Origin: Hafnia paralvei ATCC 29927
Lineage (GTDB): Bacteria; Pseudomonadota; Gammaproteobacteria; Enterobacterales; Enterobacteriaceae
Length of the DNA: 64,000 nt
Assembly (NCBI RefSeq): GCF_001655005.1
Contig: NZ_LXET01000046.1
Coordinates: forward strand, 186,001-250,000
Direction of reading: 5' to 3'
This document shows, one piece after another, positions 34,746-44,061 of this stretch. The notes below the pieces were generated by a model. That model did not search any database. It saw only the letters and a program-made list of their open reading frames with translations, and was not told the origin of the DNA. Position numbers and translations under genes: made by a program. The first letter of the stretch is position 1. Each line of letters begins with the position of its first letter.

Positions 34746-36434
34746 GTGACTCTCCCAAACCGACTGCGTGAAATCGATATCCGCGCTCCGCGTGGTACTC
34801 AACTGACTGCCAAGAGCTGGCAAACCGAAGCCCCTCTGCGCATGCTGATGAACAATCTTGACCCCGATGTAGCTGAAAATCCCCATGAATTAGTAGTTTA
34901 TGGCGGCATTGGTCGAGCGGCCCGCAACTGGGAGTGCTACGACAAAATTGTCGAATCACTCAAAAATTTGAACGATGACGAGACACTGCTAGTCCAGTCT
35001 GGTAAGCCGGTAGGCGTATTTAAAACCCACAGCAATGCACCGCGTGTACTGATTGCCAACTCCAATCTGGTACCGCACTGGGCAACATGGGAACACTTTA
35101 ACGAGCTCGACGCCAAAGGCTTAGCCATGTATGGCCAGATGACCGCCGGAAGTTGGATATACATCGGCAGCCAAGGCATCGTACAAGGTACCTATGAGAC
35201 TTTCGTTGAAGCTGGACGTCAGCATTACAATGGCGATCTGACAGGACGCTGGGTGCTTACTGCGGGTTTAGGCGGTATGGGTGGAGCACAACCACTGGCT
35301 GCGACAATGGCGGGTCTCACTTCGCTGAATATTGAATGCCAGCAAAGCCGTATCGATTTCCGTCTCAAAACCGGCTATGTCGATGAGCAAGCCACGAATT
35401 TGGATGATGCATTGGCCCGCATCAAGCGATACACCGAGGCAGGTAAAGCGATCTCTATCGCGCTGTGCGGTAACGCAGCCGAAATTCTGCCTGAATTAGT
35501 TCGCCGTGGCATACACCCAGATATGGTGACCGACCAAACCAGCGCACACGATCCGTTAAACGGCTATCTGCCAAAAGGCTGGACATGGGAAGAGTACCGC
35601 GAACGCGCACAAAGCGAGCCTGCATTAGTGGTTAACGCCGCTAAGGAATCTATGGCAGAGCACGTGGTTGCGATGCTGGCATTCCAGAAAATGGGCATTC
35701 CAACTTTCGACTACGGCAACAACATTCGCCAGATGGCAAAAGAGATGGGCGTCGCCAATGCCTTTGATTTCCCAGGTTTTGTTCCAGCCTATATTCGCCC
35801 TCTATTCTGCCGCGGCGTAGGCCCGTTCCGTTGGGCTGCGCTATCAGGCAACCCAGAAGACATCTATAAAACCGATGCTATGGTGAAAGAACTCATTCCT
35901 GATGATGAGTACCTGCACCATTGGCTGGATATGGCACGCGAGCGGATTCATTTCCAAGGATTACCAGCACGTATCTGCTGGGTTGGCCTTGGCCAACGCG
36001 CCAAACTGGGTCTTGCATTCAACGAAATGGTTCGCAGCGGCGCACTGTCAGCCCCTATCGTGATTGGTCGTGACCACTTGGACTCCGGCTCAGTCGCCAG
36101 CCCAAATCGCGAAACCGAATCCATGCAGGACGGTTCTGATGCGGTTTCTGACTGGCCATTACTGAACGCCCTGCTGAACACCGCCAGCGGCGCGACTTGG
36201 GTGTCATTGCATCACGGCGGCGGCGTGGGTATGGGCTTCTCACAACATTCCGGCATGGTTATCGTATGCGATGGTACTGATGAAGCGGCGGAGCGTATTG
36301 CCCGAGTATTGCATAACGATCCGGCAACCGGCGTGATGCGTCACGCAGATGCAGGCTATGAGATTGCGATTGAATGTGCACGCGAGCAGGGACTCAACCT
36401 GCCAATGATTACCTCCGTTCAGGGGAAAAAATAA
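34746..36434 (+). CDS. hutU: Urocanate hydratase
   Basis: 562 aa NAD+-dependent enzyme of histidine breakdown. It converts urocanate to 4-imidazolone-5-propionate (second step). The length equals that of the Klebsiella enzyme. Characteristic segments are VVYGGIGRAARNWECYD, TAGLGGMGGAQPLAAT, FDYGNNIRQMA, FCRGVGPFRW and SLHHGGGVGMGFSQH. The start is GTG with AAAGGAAAA upstream. The stop overlaps the hutH ATG by one base, so hutU-hutH is a coupled operon. Confidence 0.97.
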   Translation: MTLPNRLREIDIRAPRGTQLTAKSWQTEAPLRMLMNNLDPDVAENPHELVVYGGIGRAARNWECYDKIVESLKNLNDDETLLVQSGKPVGVFKTHSNAPRVLIANSNLVPHWATWEHFNELDAKGLAMYGQMTAGSWIYIGSQGIVQGTYETFVEAGRQHYNGDLTGRWVLTAGLGGMGGAQPLAATMAGLTSLNIECQQSRIDFRLKTGYVDEQATNLDDALARIKRYTEAGKAISIALCGNAAEILPELVRRGIHPDMVTDQTSAHDPLNGYLPKGWTWEEYRERAQSEPALVVNAAKESMAEHVVAMLAFQKMGIPTFDYGNNIRQMAKEMGVANAFDFPGFVPAYIRPLFCRGVGPFRWAALSGNPEDIYKTDAMVKELIPDDEYLHHWLDMARERIHFQGLPARICWVGLGQRAKLGLAFNEMVRSGALSAPIVIGRDHLDSGSVASPNRETESMQDGSDAVSDWPLLNALLNTASGATWVSLHHGGGVGMGFSQHSGMVIVCDGTDEAAERIARVLHNDPATGVMRHADAGYEIAIECAREQGLNLPMITSVQGKK

Positions 36435-37969
36435 TGTACGAATTAATGCTTCAGCCAGGAAAAATAACCCTTAGCCAGCTACGTGAGATCTATCATCATC
36501 CCGTTCATATTCAGTTGCATAGCAGCGCTCGCGATCCCATTCGCCAAAGCGTCGCCTGTGTTGAACGCATCGTTGCTGAAGGACGTACAGCCTATGGCAT
36601 CAACACTGGCTTTGGTCTGCTTGCGTCAACGCGCATAGAAGCCTGTGATTTAGAAAATCTGCAGCGCTCTATTGTACTTTCACACGCAGCAGGCGTCGGC
36701 AGTGCCAACGATGACGCGGTAGTACGTTTAATCATGGTGATGAAAATCAACAGCCTAGCGCGCGGCTTTTCAGGGATCCGTGAAGAAGTTCTGGATGCCT
36801 TGATTGCTTTAGTCAATGCAGAAGTCTATCCACATATTCCCGTGAAAGGCTCGGTAGGTGCATCCGGTGATTTGGCTCCTCTGGCACATATGAGTTTAGT
36901 TCTGCTGGGTGAAGGCCAGGCGCGTTACCAAGGTGAATGGCTGCCAGCCACACAAGCGCTGGAAAAAGCCGGATTGAAGCCCATTCAGTTGGCCGCTAAA
37001 GAGGGGCTAGCGCTACTCAACGGCACTCAGGTTTCTACCGCTTATGCGCTGCGAGGCCTGTTCGATGCAGAAGATATGTTTGCTTCTGCTCTGGTGTGCG
37101 GCGGATTAACGGTTGAAGCCGTGCTAGGTTCACGCAGCCCATTCGACGCGCGTATTCATGAAGTACGTGGCCAAATTGGACAAATAGACAGCGCAGCCGC
37201 CTACCGCCATCTACTCGGCGAGCGTAGCGAAGTTTCTGATTCCCACCACAACTGCGGCAAAGTGCAAGACCCGTACTCATTACGCTGTCAGCCGCAGGTC
37301 ATGGGCGCTTGTTTGACCCAAATCCGTCACGCTGCCGCCGTACTTGAAATTGAGGCCAACGCGGTTTCCGATAATCCGTTGGTTTTTGCTGAACAAAATG
37401 ACGTGGTTTCCGGCGGTAATTTCCATGCCGAGCCCGTTGCAATGGCGGCCGATAATCTGGCGCTGGCGCTGGCTGAAATCGGAGCTCTGTCTGAACGTCG
37501 CACATCGCTGATGATGGACAAACATATGTCACAGTTGCCACCGTTCTTGGTCAACAACGGCGGCGTAAACTCTGGCTTTATGATTGCACAGGTCACCGCA
37601 GCCGCTTTAGCAAGCGAGAATAAAGCGTTGGCGCACCCATCCAGCGTTGATAGCCTGCCAACATCGGCTAATCAGGAAGATCATGTCTCAATGGCTCCGG
37701 CTGCTGGCCGACGCCTGTGGGAAATGGCTGAAAACGTACGTGGAATTTTGGCTATTGAATGGTTGTCAGCCTGTCAAGGGCTAGATTTTCGCAACGGCTT
37801 GAAAACAAGCCCGCGGCTGGAACAAGCACGCCAGCTGTTACGCGAAAGCGTGGCTTATTATGACAAGGATCGTTTCTTCGCCCCCGACATTGAAGCCGCC
37901 AGCCAGCTATTAGGTTCCGGCCAGCTTAAAGCGCTGATTCCTACCGCGCTGCTGCCTAGCCAAGCCTAA
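36434..37969 (+). CDS. hutH: Histidine ammonia-lyase
   Basis: 511 aa. It deaminates histidine to urocanate, the first step of the Hut pathway. The Ala-Ser-Gly triad that cyclises to the MIO cofactor is at 143-145 in GSVGASGDLAPL. Catalytic Tyr in TAYGINTGFG and the NALVS-type segment VSDNPLVF are present. The ATG overlaps the hutU stop; the frame is open upstream but only inside hutU. hutI and hutG, needed to finish the pathway, are not downstream. Confidence 0.97.
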   Translation: MYELMLQPGKITLSQLREIYHHPVHIQLHSSARDPIRQSVACVERIVAEGRTAYGINTGFGLLASTRIEACDLENLQRSIVLSHAAGVGSANDDAVVRLIMVMKINSLARGFSGIREEVLDALIALVNAEVYPHIPVKGSVGASGDLAPLAHMSLVLLGEGQARYQGEWLPATQALEKAGLKPIQLAAKEGLALLNGTQVSTAYALRGLFDAEDMFASALVCGGLTVEAVLGSRSPFDARIHEVRGQIGQIDSAAAYRHLLGERSEVSDSHHNCGKVQDPYSLRCQPQVMGACLTQIRHAAAVLEIEANAVSDNPLVFAEQNDVVSGGNFHAEPVAMAADNLALALAEIGALSERRTSLMMDKHMSQLPPFLVNNGGVNSGFMIAQVTAAALASENKALAHPSSVDSLPTSANQEDHVSMAPAAGRRLWEMAENVRGILAIEWLSACQGLDFRNGLKTSPRLEQARQLLRESVAYYDKDRFFAPDIEAASQLLGSGQLKALIPTALLPSQA

Positions 37970-37994
37970 GCCCTATCTATATCACCCCAAGCGA

Positions 37995-38083
37995 CGTCAA
38001 GATGCAGCCAATACGCCTACCTCTTGACGCGTGACGGGGTTAAACGTCTGCACAAATACACGCAGGGAATTTATCCCCTGCGT
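37995..38083 (+). other. Two hairpins between hutH and the permease gene
   Basis: CGTCAAGA/TCTTGACG (37995-38029) and ACGCAGGG/CCCTGCGT (38060-38083) form 8-bp stems. Neither has a T-tract. They may reduce read-through or mark mRNA processing between hutH and the permease. Confidence 0.35.
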
Positions 38084-38133
38084 TGGTGGTCTGTACCTGC
38101 CAGCCACATAACAAAAATATGACGGGATAAAAC

Positions 38134-39567
38134 ATGCAAAATAATAATGAAACATCAGCCTTGCAACCTCACAACCCATCGCACCTCAAACGTGGTCTGA
38201 ACGCTCGCCACATTCGTTTTCTTGCCCTCGGTTCAGCCATTGGAACCGGACTTTTTTACGGCTCAGCAGGCGCTATTCAGCTTGCGGGCCCTGCGGTGCT
38301 ACTGGCCTATCTGGTGGGGGGGTTAGCCGTATTTATGGTCATGCGTGCGCTAGGTGAAATGGCGGTGCACCAACCCGTATCAGGTTCTTTCGGGCACTAC
38401 GCCAGCCGTTACCTAGGCCCCCTAGCCGGATTTATTACCGGCTGGACATACACTTTCGAAATGGTGATTGTCGGTATGGCTGACGTTACCGCCTTCGGTA
38501 TTTACATGGGGCTCTGGTTCCCCGACGTTTCCCAATGGATATGGGTTTTAAGCGTGGTTTGCTTTATCGGCGCTTTAAACCTTTGCAGTGTAAAAGTGTT
38601 TGGGGAAATGGAATTTTGGCTGTCACTGATTAAAGTGGTGGCTATTGTGGCCATGATCGTTGGTGGTGCAGCTATCATGATGTTTGGTTTTGGTCAGCAC
38701 GAACAGGCGACTGGATTTAGCAATCTATGGCAACACGGCGGCTTTATGCCGAACGGTATCACCGGCGTTATCGCATCGTTAGCGGTCGTGATGTTTGCCT
38801 TTGGTGGAATCGAGATTATCGGCGTAACCGCCAGTGAAGCCCGCGATCCAGCCAAAGTGATCCCGAAAGCCATTAACACCGTACCCGTGCGCATCCTGCT
38901 TTTTTACGTGCTTACCCTGATGGTATTAATGGCTATTTATCCGTGGAACAGCATCGGCCAGCACGGGAGTCCATTTGTCGAGATTTTCAAAAGTCTGGGA
39001 ATTAGCTCAGCGGCACACGTCCTCAACGTCGTGGTCATTACCGCAGCCATCTCCGCGATTAATAGCGATATTTTCGGTGCAGGTCGTATGATGTACGGCA
39101 TGGCGCAAGATGGACAGGCTCCCAAATGCTTTACCAAACTCACCGCGGGCGGTGTACCTTGGATGACAGTGTTGGTGATGGCGATTGCGCTACTGACGGG
39201 CGTGGTGCTGAACTATCTGATCCCTGAGAAAGTATTCCTGATCATCGCCTCAATCGCGACTTTCGCCACCGTTTGGGTCTGGCTGATGATCCTGCTGTCT
39301 CAGGTCGCTATGCGCCGCCAAATGAGTAAAGAAGAAGCCGCAACGCTGAAATTCCCCGTCCCATTTTGGCCGTTAGCTCCAGCGCTGACCATCGCGTTCA
39401 TGGCATTTGTCATCGCGTTGCTAGGGTACTTTGAAGATAGCCGAGTCGCTCTCGCCGTCGGCGTGGTGTGGATGGCATTCCTCACACTGGCATGGTGGAT
39501 GTGGGTGAGAAAGCCCAAAAATGCTGAGTTGAACAATTTTACCACTGAAACCGAGACGGAAATCTAA
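38134..39567 (+). CDS. APC-family amino-acid permease (HutT/ProY type)
   Basis: 477 aa inner-membrane permease with about 12 helices, of the AAT subfamily. The N-terminal motif RHIRFLALGSAIGTGLFYGSAGAI and the EIIGVTASEARDP segment closely resemble E. coli ProY. Genes of this type sit in hut operons as histidine permeases (HutT). Its place 164 bp after hutH on the same strand favours histidine import. The N-terminus is about 15 residues longer than in ProY. Proline transport cannot be excluded. Confidence 0.85.
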   Translation: MQNNNETSALQPHNPSHLKRGLNARHIRFLALGSAIGTGLFYGSAGAIQLAGPAVLLAYLVGGLAVFMVMRALGEMAVHQPVSGSFGHYASRYLGPLAGFITGWTYTFEMVIVGMADVTAFGIYMGLWFPDVSQWIWVLSVVCFIGALNLCSVKVFGEMEFWLSLIKVVAIVAMIVGGAAIMMFGFGQHEQATGFSNLWQHGGFMPNGITGVIASLAVVMFAFGGIEIIGVTASEARDPAKVIPKAINTVPVRILLFYVLTLMVLMAIYPWNSIGQHGSPFVEIFKSLGISSAAHVLNVVVITAAISAINSDIFGAGRMMYGMAQDGQAPKCFTKLTAGGVPWMTVLVMAIALLTGVVLNYLIPEKVFLIIASIATFATVWVWLMILLSQVAMRRQMSKEEAATLKFPVPFWPLAPALTIAFMAFVIALLGYFEDSRVALAVGVVWMAFLTLAWWMWVRKPKNAELNNFTTETETEI

Positions 39568-39576
39568 GGCTATTCA

Positions 39577-39602
39577 CGCCTCCTCTTATACAGGAGGAGG
39601 CG
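39577..39602. terminator. Hairpin between convergent permease and ABC transporter genes
   Basis: CGCCTCCTC and GAGGAGGCG form a perfect 9-bp stem with an 8-nt loop. T-tracts are poor on both sides, but its place between convergent genes supports termination. Confidence 0.6.
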
Positions 39603-39617
39603 AAATTCACGATCGCG

Positions 39618-40340
39618 CTACAGCACCTTACTCAAAAATGCCGCCGTGCGTGGGTTTTGTGGCGCAGTGAAGATTTGTTCCGGCGTGCCCTGCTCCTGAA
39701 TAATGCCTTGATCAATGAACACTACGCGATCGGCCACTTCACGGGCAAACCCCATTTCATGCGTCACAATCACCATTGTCATCCCTTCCTGCGCCAGTTT
39801 TTTCATCACTTCCAGCACTTCGCCAACCAATTCAGGATCGAGCGCAGACGTGGGTTCATCAAAGAGAATAATAGAAGGATCCATCGCCATTGAACGGGCG
39901 ATAGCCACGCGCTGCTGCTGTCCACCGGACAAACTCGCAGGCCACGCATCAATTTTGTCGAGCAAACCCACTTTATCCAGCAAAATTTCTGCACGTTTTA
40001 GCGCATCGGCGCGAGACATCCCTTTTACCGACATTGGTGCCATAATCAGGTTATCCAACACTGTCATGTGTGGAAATAGGTTAAAACGCTGAAACACCAT
40101 GCCTACGCTTTCGCGCATTTTATTCAAATTGGTTTTAGGGTTGTGAACGTCAAAGCCGTTCACCGACACTTCCCCGCCGTCAGGCTTCTCTAGCGCATTC
40201 AAACAACGTAAAAAGGTACTTTTTCCCGAGCCTGACGGACCAATGATACACACGACTTCTTGCGGCTTAATCTCACAGGAAATCCCACGTAGCACGTGTG
40301 TTTCGCCAAACTGTTTCTGCAAGTTATCAACGTGAATCAC
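39618..40340 (-). CDS. Polar amino-acid ABC transporter ATPase
   Basis: 240 aa ATPase of the GlnQ/HisP/ArtP group. Walker A GPSGSGKST, signature LSGGQQQRVAIARS, Walker B IILFDEPTSALD and switch histidine VTHEMGF are intact. It is the last gene of a binding protein-permease-ATPase operon and overlaps the permease gene by 14 nt. It energises uptake of a polar amino acid across the inner membrane. Confidence 0.93.
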   Translation of the reverse strand: MIHVDNLQKQFGETHVLRGISCEIKPQEVVCIIGPSGSGKSTFLRCLNALEKPDGGEVSVNGFDVHNPKTNLNKMRESVGMVFQRFNLFPHMTVLDNLIMAPMSVKGMSRADALKRAEILLDKVGLLDKIDAWPASLSGGQQQRVAIARSMAMDPSIILFDEPTSALDPELVGEVLEVMKKLAQEGMTMVIVTHEMGFAREVADRVVFIDQGIIQEQGTPEQIFTAPQNPRTAAFLSKVL

Positions 40341-41091
40341 TTTTGCTCAACCTCTTTTCCATATGTTGCACCAGCAGCGACAGGATGAACGTTAGCATCC
40401 AGTAAATCACTGAAATTGTTAGATAGGGTTCCCAATAAGTGGCGTAGGCACCAGAGACTGTCCGCGCAGCGTAGGCCAAATCAGCTAATCCTATCGCCGA
40501 TGCCAGTGAGGAATCTTTGACGATCGCAATCGCGTTGTTGCCTAGCGGTGGCAGAATGCGTCGGAACGCCTGCGGCAAAATCACTTTGCGCATGGTTTTG
40601 CCCCAGCTCATTCCTAGTGCACGAGATGCCTCCATCTGTCCGTGATCGATTGACTGTATCCCTGCACGGAATATTTCTGATACATACGCGCCCGCATTGA
40701 GTGTGATCGCCACAATACAAGAGAGAAACGCGCCGTAATCTGAACGTAGCATACGGGCGAAATCAGCCGACATCAGCCCGCTGGTAACCAATACGCCGTC
40801 ACGCGGGTTTATCAACAGCGGAACCAGTGCAAAATGCACCACCATAATTTGCACAAACAACGGGGTGCCACGGAAAGCACTTACGTAGACGCGTACTGGC
40901 CACTGCACAAAATAACGCAGCACGATGCGCCACGGGCCGTTTTCTGCCTTTGCCATCCGCCCTAAACCTAACGTGAGCCCCCACAGCGTCCCTAAAATCA
41001 CGCATATAATCGTGCATTTGATGGTCATCCACGCGCCTTCAGCAAACAGCGGGGCATATTCCTGAATGATTTCCCAACGGAATCCGGTCAT
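40327..41091 (-). CDS. Polar amino-acid ABC transporter permease
   Basis: 254 aa inner-membrane permease of the HisM/GlnP family with about five helices. The family motif SAFRGTPLFVQ lies near residue 95, and the ATPase-coupling EAA loop appears as EASRALGMSWGKTMRKVILP. Only one permease is encoded, so a homodimer is expected, as in GlnP systems. It lies 106 bp after the binding-protein gene and overlaps the ATPase gene. Confidence 0.92.
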   Translation of the reverse strand: MTGFRWEIIQEYAPLFAEGAWMTIKCTIICVILGTLWGLTLGLGRMAKAENGPWRIVLRYFVQWPVRVYVSAFRGTPLFVQIMVVHFALVPLLINPRDGVLVTSGLMSADFARMLRSDYGAFLSCIVAITLNAGAYVSEIFRAGIQSIDHGQMEASRALGMSWGKTMRKVILPQAFRRILPPLGNNAIAIVKDSSLASAIGLADLAYAARTVSGAYATYWEPYLTISVIYWMLTFILSLLVQHMEKRLSKSDSR

Positions 41092-41197
41092 ACAGCTTTC
41101 CTGTTCATTGCAGCTTTTTTATTTATTACAACAGTCACAACAATCCTGTTTATCGTGAAAGGCTGTTGCGCCCGTTGATGAGCGCAACACAAGCGGT

Positions 41198-41968
41198 TTA
41201 TTTGGTAGGAAGAACGGGAACGTTAGCATCAAACCACTGGGTATAGATTTTGGCGTAAGTACCATCGGCAACGATTTTTTGCAGGCCAGCGTTAATTTTG
41301 CCTAACAGCTCCTGATTCCCTTTTGCTACTGCAATACCAAAATACTGGCGTTCAAATTTGCTATCGGGCACCAATTTGAACTCTTTCTCTGGATGGTTCT
41401 TAATGTAGTATTTCACCACGCCTACATCCCCCACGGCAGCACCCAAACCGTCTTCATACAGTTCCTGCAACATCAGCGGCGTATTATCAAACCGTTTGAT
41501 ATCTGTACTATTTTTTCCCAATACATCGGATACCACGATATCGCCGGTGCTAGAATTCACCACCCCAACTTTCTGCCCTTTTAGCGCATTCACTGAATCC
41601 ACCTTAGAGCCGCTAGGCACCACAATAGACTGCTCAGCAGGGAAATATGGCGTAGAAAAATCAACCATTTTCTGACGTTTGTCTGTAATAGTGATACCGG
41701 AAATAATGATGTCGCGGTCACCTGAGCTCAAAGTGGCAAAAATGCCTTCCCATGGCGTGTTAACCAGTTTGATATCAAAATTTTCAGCTTTAGCGATCGC
41801 TTTGATGATATCGATATCAAAACCTTCCAGCTGCTTTTGGCTATTTTCAAACTCGAACGGACGGTAGGTGCCACCGGAACCCACAACGTAAGTCTGTTGT
41901 GCCGCCATTGTCATGCCGCTCACCATTGCCGCTGCAAAGCATCCGGCCAATATCATCTTCTTCAACAT
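41198..41968 (-). CDS. Periplasmic amino-acid-binding protein
   Basis: 256 aa with a signal peptide ending near GMTMAA. Class II periplasmic binding protein of the family-3 type. The signature segment GFDIDIIKAIAKA and the ligand-binding stretch WEGIFATLSSGDRDIIISGITIT are present. The closest group is basic or polar amino-acid binders. A pair of ARG boxes over its promoter suggests arginine-responsive control, so arginine or another basic amino acid is a good candidate. The neighbouring hut genes make histidine possible too. Confidence 0.9.
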   Translation of the reverse strand: MLKKMILAGCFAAAMVSGMTMAAQQTYVVGSGGTYRPFEFENSQKQLEGFDIDIIKAIAKAENFDIKLVNTPWEGIFATLSSGDRDIIISGITITDKRQKMVDFSTPYFPAEQSIVVPSGSKVDSVNALKGQKVGVVNSSTGDIVVSDVLGKNSTDIKRFDNTPLMLQELYEDGLGAAVGDVGVVKYYIKNHPEKEFKLVPDSKFERQYFGIAVAKGNQELLGKINAGLQKIVADGTYAKIYTQWFDANVPVLPTK

Positions 41969-42322
41969 GTCTGTCCCCTGATGTTAGGTTTTTTATTTAT
42001 GCAGTTTTAATGCATAAAAATACACAACAAAGCATACCAACTCAATACCATTAGGCATAAAACCAAACCATTAGAATAAAAATTCAGTCATTGATCACAT
42101 TTAAGCATTGGCTGTTGCAGAGAGTTTGTATAACAGAAGGAGATTTCACGCGGGAGTAAGTTAACCACGTTTTATTCGGATTAGAGGAATTTCAGGCTCC
42201 TCTTTCAAGGCTGGGATCCAGACATAACTTTACGCTTTATCGAACATCTTGAGAGATCGATTGCAAAATAAACAGATTTTTTGTGGCATAGTCATACTAG
42301 GTTTTGACAAAAAGGAGTGCAT
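41969..42322. other. Divergent promoter region of the ABC transporter and ydcH-like gene
   Basis: 354 bp. The left part holds the ARG boxes and promoter of the transporter operon. The rest contains no ORF or motif that I can support beyond the RBS of the small gene at its right end. Confidence 0.5.
41988..42026 (-). promoter_or_regulatory. ARG box pair (ArgR operator)
   Basis: Two 18-bp boxes, 41988-42005 (core TTTTTATTTATGCA) and 42009-42026 (core TGCATAAAAATACA), are separated by exactly 3 bp, the canonical ArgR arrangement. The second overlaps a -10 TATTTT whose -35 TTGAGT (42040-42045) is 17 bp away on the minus strand. Arginine-dependent repression of the transporter is expected. Confidence 0.65.
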
Positions 42323-42550
42323 ATGTTCCCAGAGTATCGAGATCTCATCTCAAGACTGAAAACAGAAGACGTCCGTTTTGCCACGCTCTTTCATGAGCAT
42401 AACCAATTGGATCATACCATTCGAAGGGCCGAGAACCAGCCAAGAGCGCCGTTCAATGAGCAAATTGCAAGCATGAAGAGGGAAAAGCTCAGATTAAAAG
42501 ATGAGCTCTATCAAATCCTGAAATCGTATGAAGACGAAGCGACAACCTGA
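42323..42550 (+). CDS. YdcH-like small protein (DUF465)
   Basis: 75 aa from ATG 42323, with AAGGAG 5 nt upstream. It begins MFPEYRDLISRLK like E. coli YdcH and continues LDHTIRRAE and MKREKLRLKDEL. It is highly charged and probably forms a helical hairpin or coiled coil. No biochemical role is known for the family. It is monocistronic with a strong terminator. It differs enough from YdcH that it may be a paralogue. Confidence 0.88.
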   Translation: MFPEYRDLISRLKTEDVRFATLFHEHNQLDHTIRRAENQPRAPFNEQIASMKREKLRLKDELYQILKSYEDEATT

Positions 42551-42619
42551 TAGCAACCCAAGCGGCTTTATTGGCGCAAACGCTTTGTTTTACGCAGACA
42601 CTTTATTTACGCAGAATAG

Positions 42620-42647
42620 AAAAAACCCGCCAATTGGCGGGTTTTTT
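42620..42647. terminator. Bidirectional terminator between the ydcH-like gene and eno
   Basis: AAAAAACCCGCC and GGCGGGTTTTTT flank AATT, a nearly perfect palindrome with A- and T-runs on either side. It can stop both convergent transcripts. Confidence 0.95.
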
Positions 42648-42673
42648 CATGAAGCTTAGTGCTCAGTAACGAA

Positions 42674-43978
42674 TTACTGGCCTTTAACTTCTTTCAGACC
42701 GTTGAACGGAGCTGGAGTACCGGCAGCAGCCAGAGCTTCTTCGATACGAATCAGCTGGTTGTACTTAGCAACACGGTCAGAACGGCTCATAGAACCTGTT
42801 TTGATCTGGCCTGCAGCGGTACCAACAGCTAGGTCAGCAATGGTAGCATCTTCAGTTTCACCTGAACGGTGAGAGATAACGGCAGTGTAACCCGCATCTT
42901 TAGCCATTTTGATTGCAGCCAGAGTTTCGGTCAAAGAACCAATCTGGTTGAATTTAATCAGGATAGAGTTAGCAACACCTTTTTCGATACCTTCTTTCAG
43001 GATCTTGGTGTTGGTTACAAACAGGTCATCACCGACCAACTGGATTTTGTTACCCAGAACGTCGGTCTGGTATTTGAAGCCAGTCCAATCAGATTCGTCC
43101 AGACCGTCTTCGATAGAAACGATTGGGTACTGTTTGGTCAGTTCTTCCAGGAAGTGGGTGAACTCTTCAGAAGTGAAAGCTTTGTTGCCTTCGCCAGCCA
43201 GAACGTATTTACCGTCTTTGTAGAATTCAGAAGCAGCACAGTCCATAGCCAGAGTAACGTCTTTACCCAGCTCGTAACCTGCAGCTTTAACCGCTTCAGC
43301 GATAACAGCCAGAGCTTCTGCGTTAGAGCCCAGGTTTGGCGCATAGCCACCTTCGTCACCAACAGCAGTGTTCATGCCTTTAGACTTCAGCACTTTAGCC
43401 AGGTTGTGGAACACTTCAGAACCGATGCGAACCGCTTCTTTCAGAGTTTTAGCGCCAACAGGCTGGATCATGAATTCCTGAATGTCGACGTTGTTGTCGG
43501 CATGTTCGCCACCGTTGATGATGTTCATCATAGGCAGAGGCATAGAATATTTGCCTGGAGTGCCGTTCAGTTCAGCGATGTGCGCATACAGCGGCAGGCC
43601 TTTAGAGGCAGCAGCAGCTTTAGCAGCAGCCAGAGAAACAGCCAGAATGGCGTTAGCACCAAACTTGGATTTGTTTTCTGTACCATCAAGATCGATCATG
43701 ATCTTATCGATGTTAGCCTGGTCTTTCGCATCTTTACCCATAACCGCCTGAGCGATTGGGCCGTTTACAGCGGCAACGGCTTTCAGTACGCCTTTACCCA
43801 TGAAACGGGATTTGTCACCGTCACGCAGTTCCAGCGCTTCACGGGAACCTGTTGAAGCACCTGATGGTGCAGCAGCCATACCTACAAAGCCGCCTTCCAG
43901 ATGAACTTCAGCTTCTACAGTTGGGTTTCCGCGTGAGTCGATGATTTCGCGACCAATGACTTTAACGATTTTGGACAT
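42674..43978 (-). CDS. eno: Enolase
   Basis: 434 aa (E. coli 432). It converts 2-phosphoglycerate to phosphoenolpyruvate and is also a structural part of the RNA degradosome. N-terminal MSKIVKVIGREIIDSRGNPT, the mobile loop GASTGSREA, metal ligands in LAMDCAASEFY, IEDGL and GDDLF, and the active-site segment SHRSGETED are all present. It is 83 bp after pyrG. Codon use looks highly biased, as expected for an abundant protein. Confidence 0.98.
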   Translation of the reverse strand: MSKIVKVIGREIIDSRGNPTVEAEVHLEGGFVGMAAAPSGASTGSREALELRDGDKSRFMGKGVLKAVAAVNGPIAQAVMGKDAKDQANIDKIMIDLDGTENKSKFGANAILAVSLAAAKAAAASKGLPLYAHIAELNGTPGKYSMPLPMMNIINGGEHADNNVDIQEFMIQPVGAKTLKEAVRIGSEVFHNLAKVLKSKGMNTAVGDEGGYAPNLGSNAEALAVIAEAVKAAGYELGKDVTLAMDCAASEFYKDGKYVLAGEGNKAFTSEEFTHFLEELTKQYPIVSIEDGLDESDWTGFKYQTDVLGNKIQLVGDDLFVTNTKILKEGIEKGVANSILIKFNQIGSLTETLAAIKMAKDAGYTAVISHRSGETEDATIADLAVGTAAGQIKTGSMSRSDRVAKYNQLIRIEEALAAAGTPAPFNGLKEVKGQ

Positions 43979-44061
43979 TAGGTTTTCCTCGATACAAGTT
44001 AAACTAAAAACTCCAGACGACAGGCGCGGAACCCATGTTCCGCGCCCACCAGTATATTCAC

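Noticed and set aside
42869..43855. 328-codon open frame antisense to eno
   Set aside because: A shadow of a highly biased gene; it has low-complexity, Phe/Gln/Val-rich text, no RBS and no domain.
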